Of a stretch of 64,000 nt of DNA, positions 60,910 through 64,000 are shown piece by piece. A program made the position numbers and the translations under genes. Every line of letters starts with the position of its first letter. The first letter of the stretch is position 1. Origin of the DNA: Pseudomonas sp. Choline-02u-1 (GTDB lineage Bacteria; Pseudomonadota; Gammaproteobacteria; Pseudomonadales; Pseudomonadaceae); assembly GCF_002836515.1 (NCBI RefSeq), contig NZ_PJBC01000012.1, positions 1 through 64,000 on the forward strand, in the 5' to 3' direction. Below the pieces are notes generated by a model. That model did not search any database and had not been told where the DNA came from. It saw nothing but the letters and a program-made list of their open reading frames with translations.

Positions 60910-61701
60910 TCAGCCCGCCGCGCCCCACTGCCGACGCAGATGGTCGAGCCGCTCTTGCTGGGTCAGACCAGCCGGCGGCAAAACCAGCACCGCACGCGGA
61001 TGCAGCAGGCGCAGCCACAGCCAGCCATCGAGCACAGCGCGATCACTGAAACCCAGCGCCAGACCTTTTTGCGCATGCACGGCGATGGTCTGGTAATCAA
61101 CGCTCATGGATTGGCACCAGCGCCAGATGTGTTGCTCCAGCAGACAGGTTTGCAGGCGTTCGCGCTGGCGCCGGGTCAGGCTTTCCTCGAGGCCCAGCGG
61201 CTCGACGGGCAGCCCGGGGTTGCGCAGTTGCTGCCAGCCCTGACTGCCAATGGCGCGGTCGGCCCAGGTGCCGCCAAACCAGCGCAACTGGCGAATTGGT
61301 CCGAGCCAGCGACTCAGCTGCGCGGCGTCACAGGCATCGAAGAAATAGCTGGCGGTCTGGCGGTTGTAATAGCTGAGCAAGGCTCGATGATTCAAACCGA
61401 ACGAGACGGTAAGCATGCGCTGTAAATGACCAATCAACTGCTGAGCGGTTATTTCGCAACTCAGCAACAGGCCGCGCCAGGTGTCCGGGTCGCGCAGACA
61501 CAAGGCGGTCAATGCCGGACTCTCGCGCAAATCGACGAGGACCGGGCCGTGCTCACTGACCGGCTGGAATTCGGTGCCGTCGAACAACCGGTGACGCTGC
61601 ACGTCGGCAAACCCTTGGCGCAACGTCAGCAAGGCGCGTGACGCGTCCGGTGTATCGAGCAACAGCCATTGCGCCATCGGCTCTAGCGCCGCGCCGCTCA
61701 T
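60910..61701 (-). CDS. DUF4123 type VI secretion adaptor (Tap/TEC)
   Basis: A 263-residue DUF4123 protein (WLLLDTPDASRALLTLRQGF, then VDLRESPAL, then LISCEIT-like GLLLSCEITAQQLIGHL, and FFDACDAAQLSRWLGPI). These adaptors load a specific effector onto the VgrG encoded beside them. It starts in the VgrG stop codon (ATGA), so the two are coupled. The expected effector gene downstream is absent; the next gene is a convergent MATE exporter. Confidence 0.88.
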   Translation of the reverse strand: MSGAALEPMAQWLLLDTPDASRALLTLRQGFADVQRHRLFDGTEFQPVSEHGPVLVDLRESPALTALCLRDPDTWRGLLLSCEITAQQLIGHLQRMLTVSFGLNHRALLSYYNRQTASYFFDACDAAQLSRWLGPIRQLRWFGGTWADRAIGSQGWQQLRNPGLPVEPLGLEESLTRRQRERLQTCLLEQHIWRWCQSMSVDYQTIAVHAQKGLALGFSDRAVLDGWLWLRLLHPRAVLVLPPAGLTQQERLDHLRRQWGAAG

Positions 61702-63044
61702 TTTGTGCTGCTCTGATCGAGCGCGGTCAGCAGCCGGCAACTGCACACGGACTCGGCGCAGTGGTTGAAGCTGCCCCCTCCCGGCATCAGGCACAGCAGC
61801 ACTAACGGCTCGCCAGACTGCAACAGTTGCTGCAGCCCATCACTCACCAGCAACTCCGGCAGCGCTGACAGCTCATCATCTTCAACCGTACGCTCTGGCA
61901 ACACTGCGCACTGGAGAACGCCGCTGACCACCGGCTGATCGGGATCGCCTTCAAGGAAACTCACCACGACCTCGACACCATCGGCCAGCACCGCCGCTGG
62001 CAAATCGCTCAGAGTTGGCGCGAGCGGCAGCCAGCAATGGCTTGGCGCTGCGCCCTCGCCCTGATAGAGCCAGTCGAATTGCACCGCTACTGGCCGCGAG
62101 CAATCAGGTTGCGTTTCATCGACGCAGACCACCCAGGCACGCTGCAGGCTGTGCATGCGTTGCTTGAGTGGCATCGCGGCGGGCGCACAGGCCGGCAGCC
62201 GCGCGGCCGCGAACAACCGGTTGCCATAGGGCGGCTCGAGAGACTGATCGGCTCGGTGCTCAATGCGGGTCAGCAACCAGGGGCGGTTGCATTCGATGAA
62301 AGGATGGTCCTCCAACGGCAACCACTGACCACTGCGCAGGGCGGGCAGATCGCTGCGCCCTTCGGCATTCGGCCCTTGCTGGTTGGCCAGTGCGTCTTCG
62401 TGCAGTTGCCACTGACGTACGGCTGGCGTGACGTAACGATCATCATGCTCGCCCTGATATAGCGCGACGTCTGCCTGCGGCAACCGCGTCGGATCATCGC
62501 CGAACACCAGACAATGCCGGTCACAGTGATGCTCGAAGTGGTAGTGGATGTGCGCCTGTGCGCAAAGGCGCTGGAGCAATTGCAGATCGGACTCGCGGTA
62601 CTGGGTGCAGAAGGTACGGGCCGGGTAGTCGCTGTGCAGGGCGAAACGTCGTTGCAGGCCGACGATGCCATGTTCACGCAGAACCTGGTCGATGATCTGC
62701 GGCACCGAACGGCCGCTGAAAATGCGCTGGCTCAAACGCAGATCGAGGCAGTCGAGCCTGGGCCCGAGACGCACCCGACTCAAGCGCAAGCCATGGCTGT
62801 ACTCATGCTGGACCAGGCTGTGCAATTGCCCGTGCACACCCTGGCCGGGCGGGCCGAAGCACAGGAACGCAGAACGGTGCAGCAGGCCGGCGAGATCCAG
62901 ATGCGGATCGTCGATCAACACATCGATCTCGAAGGCAAAGGGTTCGCTGAGCGCTTCCCTACCGGTAAAGGCGAGGACTTCGAAGGGGTCGGACAGGCCC
63001 GCTACATCGAGACGAAACGACGGCTCGTTGACTGGATCGAACAT
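61698..63044 (-). CDS. vgrG: Short VgrG-like type VI secretion spike protein
   Basis: A 448-residue protein, clearly shorter than usual VgrG (about 600-700 or more). The gp27/gp44-like head is complete: FRLDVAGLSDPFEVLAFTGREALSEPF, given here as FTGREALSEPFAFEIDVL, then DLRLSQRIFSGRSVPQIIDQ and TQYRESDLQLLQRLCAQAHI. A gp5 OB-fold part follows (ADGVEVVVSFLEGDPDQPVV near 350). Only about 65 residues come after it, so the long beta-helix needle repeats are missing. The tail GGGSFNHCAESVCSCRLL is Cys-rich. No hcp or other T6SS genes are in the window, so it is an orphan spike module. Confidence 0.87.
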   Translation of the reverse strand: MFDPVNEPSFRLDVAGLSDPFEVLAFTGREALSEPFAFEIDVLIDDPHLDLAGLLHRSAFLCFGPPGQGVHGQLHSLVQHEYSHGLRLSRVRLGPRLDCLDLRLSQRIFSGRSVPQIIDQVLREHGIVGLQRRFALHSDYPARTFCTQYRESDLQLLQRLCAQAHIHYHFEHHCDRHCLVFGDDPTRLPQADVALYQGEHDDRYVTPAVRQWQLHEDALANQQGPNAEGRSDLPALRSGQWLPLEDHPFIECNRPWLLTRIEHRADQSLEPPYGNRLFAAARLPACAPAAMPLKQRMHSLQRAWVVCVDETQPDCSRPVAVQFDWLYQGEGAAPSHCWLPLAPTLSDLPAAVLADGVEVVVSFLEGDPDQPVVSGVLQCAVLPERTVEDDELSALPELLVSDGLQQLLQSGEPLVLLCLMPGGGSFNHCAESVCSCRLLTALDQSSTK

Positions 63045-63208
63045 GGGCGGATCTCTACAGGAGGGGCGGCCGGGGATTCTCGCCGAGAGGCATGGCCGAG
63101 TAGAGAGGCGAAGTACAACTTAGGAAATGACCTACGCGAAAAGCAGACCAGATGAGTTTGCTGACTGTGATAGCACAGGTTTTCGGGAAAAAATCAGGAC
63201 ACATCCCA

Positions 63209-63259
63209 CCGGGTTGTCCGAATTTTCCACAGCTTGCGGAAAAAAATCGGACAACCCGG
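63209..63259 (-). terminator. Long inverted repeat between speA and vgrG
   Basis: Perfect 13-base arms CCGGGTTGTCCGA and TCGGACAACCCGG with an inner TTTTCC/GGAAAA pair, 18 bases past the speA stop on the minus strand. A run of six T lies 13-20 bases further on. It is probably the speA terminator, though its length and symmetry also suit a protein-binding site. Confidence 0.6.
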
Positions 63260-63277
63260 CCGGAACGCTATCGGGCC

Positions 63278-64000
63278 TCAGGAAGACAGATAGGAGGAAC
63301 GGGTCAGGCCCAGACGCAAGGCATCGAGGAACTGCGTGCGCTCACTGGCGCTGATGCGCGCACTGGCGCACTTGTCGCGGTAGTGAGTCATCAGTTCTTC
63401 GGGCGAAAGATGCACATAACGCAGCATGTCTTCGATGGTGTCGTGGGTCTCGATACCGGCGTGGTACACGCTGCCATCGGCGTTCTGATAGATGTTCACC
63501 GAATCGGTGTCACCGAACAGGTTGTGCATGTCGCCGAGGATTTCCTGATAGGCGCCAACCAGGAACACGCCCAGCAAGTAATCTTCGCCTTCGTTCAAAG
63601 CGTGCACCGGCAGACTGGTTTCGATGCTCTGCTCGTCGACGTACTGATTGATCTTGCCGTCGGAATCGCAGGTCAGATCCTGCAGCACCGCGCGGCGCAG
63701 CGGTTCTTCATCGAGACGGTGCAGCGGGATGATCGGCAATACCTGATCGATCGCCCAGGTGTCCGGCAGGCTCTGGAATACCGAGAAGTTGCAAATGTAC
63801 TTGTCGGCCAGCTTGTCGTTGAGTTCGTCGAGCACCTGGCGGTGCGAACGCTGACGCGCTTTCAAAGAGTTGTGCAGGCGACGGCACACGGCAAAGTAGC
63901 ACTGCTCGGCCAGGGCTTTTTCCGCCAGGGTCAGCTTGCCATCGGCGTACTGGGCGGCCACGTCGCTCATGTAGTGCGTGGCGCGCCAGTAGGTTTCGGT
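63278..64000 (-). CDS. speA: Biosynthetic arginine decarboxylase SpeA, C-terminal part
   Basis: The last 240 codons of a gene that continues beyond the window's right edge; the frame is open to base 64000 ([13 protein letters not shown]). Visible SpeA marks are [31 protein letters not shown] (the PLP-domain Cys-Asp pair) and [20 protein letters not shown], shortened to [16 protein letters not shown]. The enzyme makes agmatine from arginine for putrescine synthesis. It is cut by the window and not truncated biologically as far as can be seen. Confidence 0.95.
   Translation of the reverse strand, partial: TETYWRATHYMSDVAAQYADGKLTLAEKALAEQCYFAVCRRLHNSLKARQRSHRQVLDELNDKLADKYICNFSVFQSLPDTWAIDQVLPIIPLHRLDEEPLRRAVLQDLTCDSDGKINQYVDEQSIETSLPVHALNEGEDYLLGVFLVGAYQEILGDMHNLFGDTDSVNIYQNADGSVYHAGIETHDTIEDMLRYVHLSPEELMTHYRDKCASARISASERTQFLDALRLGLTRSSYLSS

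Overview
The window looks like a chromosomal segment of a Pseudomonas of the fluorescens group. The support is high-GC coding sequence, dense short REP palindromes of two types seen in that group (cores TTCGGCAGCTCC and GAGCAAGCCCGCTCCCAC), and protein sets and gene orders I recall from Pseudomonas aeruginosa around PA0130-PA0148 (beta-alanine and purine use), PA4778-PA4786 (copper, RIO kinase, thiolase) and PA4293-PA4306 (Tad pilus with PprAB). No rRNA, tRNA, insertion sequence, prophage or CRISPR array is visible. The right edge cuts speA.

Layout. 0-3 kb: beta-alanine catabolism (BauA transaminase, CoA-acylating semialdehyde dehydrogenase) with a divergent LysR regulator. 4-18 kb: nucleobase uptake and salvage, with an NCS2 permease, a TetR regulator, a three-gene nucleoside-type ABC transporter and a separate BMP-type binding protein, an 8-oxoguanine deaminase, an adenine deaminase, and an iron oxygenase of unknown substrate. 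The noncoding stretch before the ABC genes holds three perfect DnaA boxes. 18-25 kb: two MFS exporters or importers, two regulators, a quinone-oxidoreductase pair and small proteins. 24.9-28.6 kb: a copper module (CopZ-like chaperone, secreted unknown protein, CopA, CueR) with two matching CueR promoters. 28.6-35 kb: an MFS protein, a RIO1-type kinase, and a thiolase / long FabG / MaoC trio.

35-56.5 kb is an adhesion island. It starts with a Gly-rich collagen-like lipoprotein and a TpsB/FhaC-type outer-membrane transporter. The Tad/Flp pilus follows: pilin flp, rcpC (cpaB), rcpA secretin, tadZ, tadA, tadB, tadC, tadD, a DUF3613 protein, the prepilin peptidase fppA, a TadE-like minor pilin, TadG, and the regulators PprB (LuxR-type) and PprA (hybrid-free PAS kinase), plus a stand-alone receiver protein. 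Two DUF6124 genes sit on either side of the Tad core; one is broken by a single internal stop codon. Each has a long leader with the same predicted RNA fold although the sequences have diverged, including two loops that can pair with the same central linker. A roughly 370-base dispersed element is present twice in the same orientation, also bracketing the Tad core.

56.5-64 kb: two DUF4136 lipoproteins, tRNA methyltransferase CmoM with a MazG-like pyrophosphohydrolase, a small membrane protein, a DinF-type MATE exporter, an unusually short VgrG with a DUF4123 adaptor and no evident effector, and the 3' end of speA.

Most novel signal: the covarying leader RNA of the DUF6124 genes. Next come the dispersed structured element, the lipoprotein-TpsB pair lacking a TPS domain, the DnaA-box cluster and the orphan VgrG pair.
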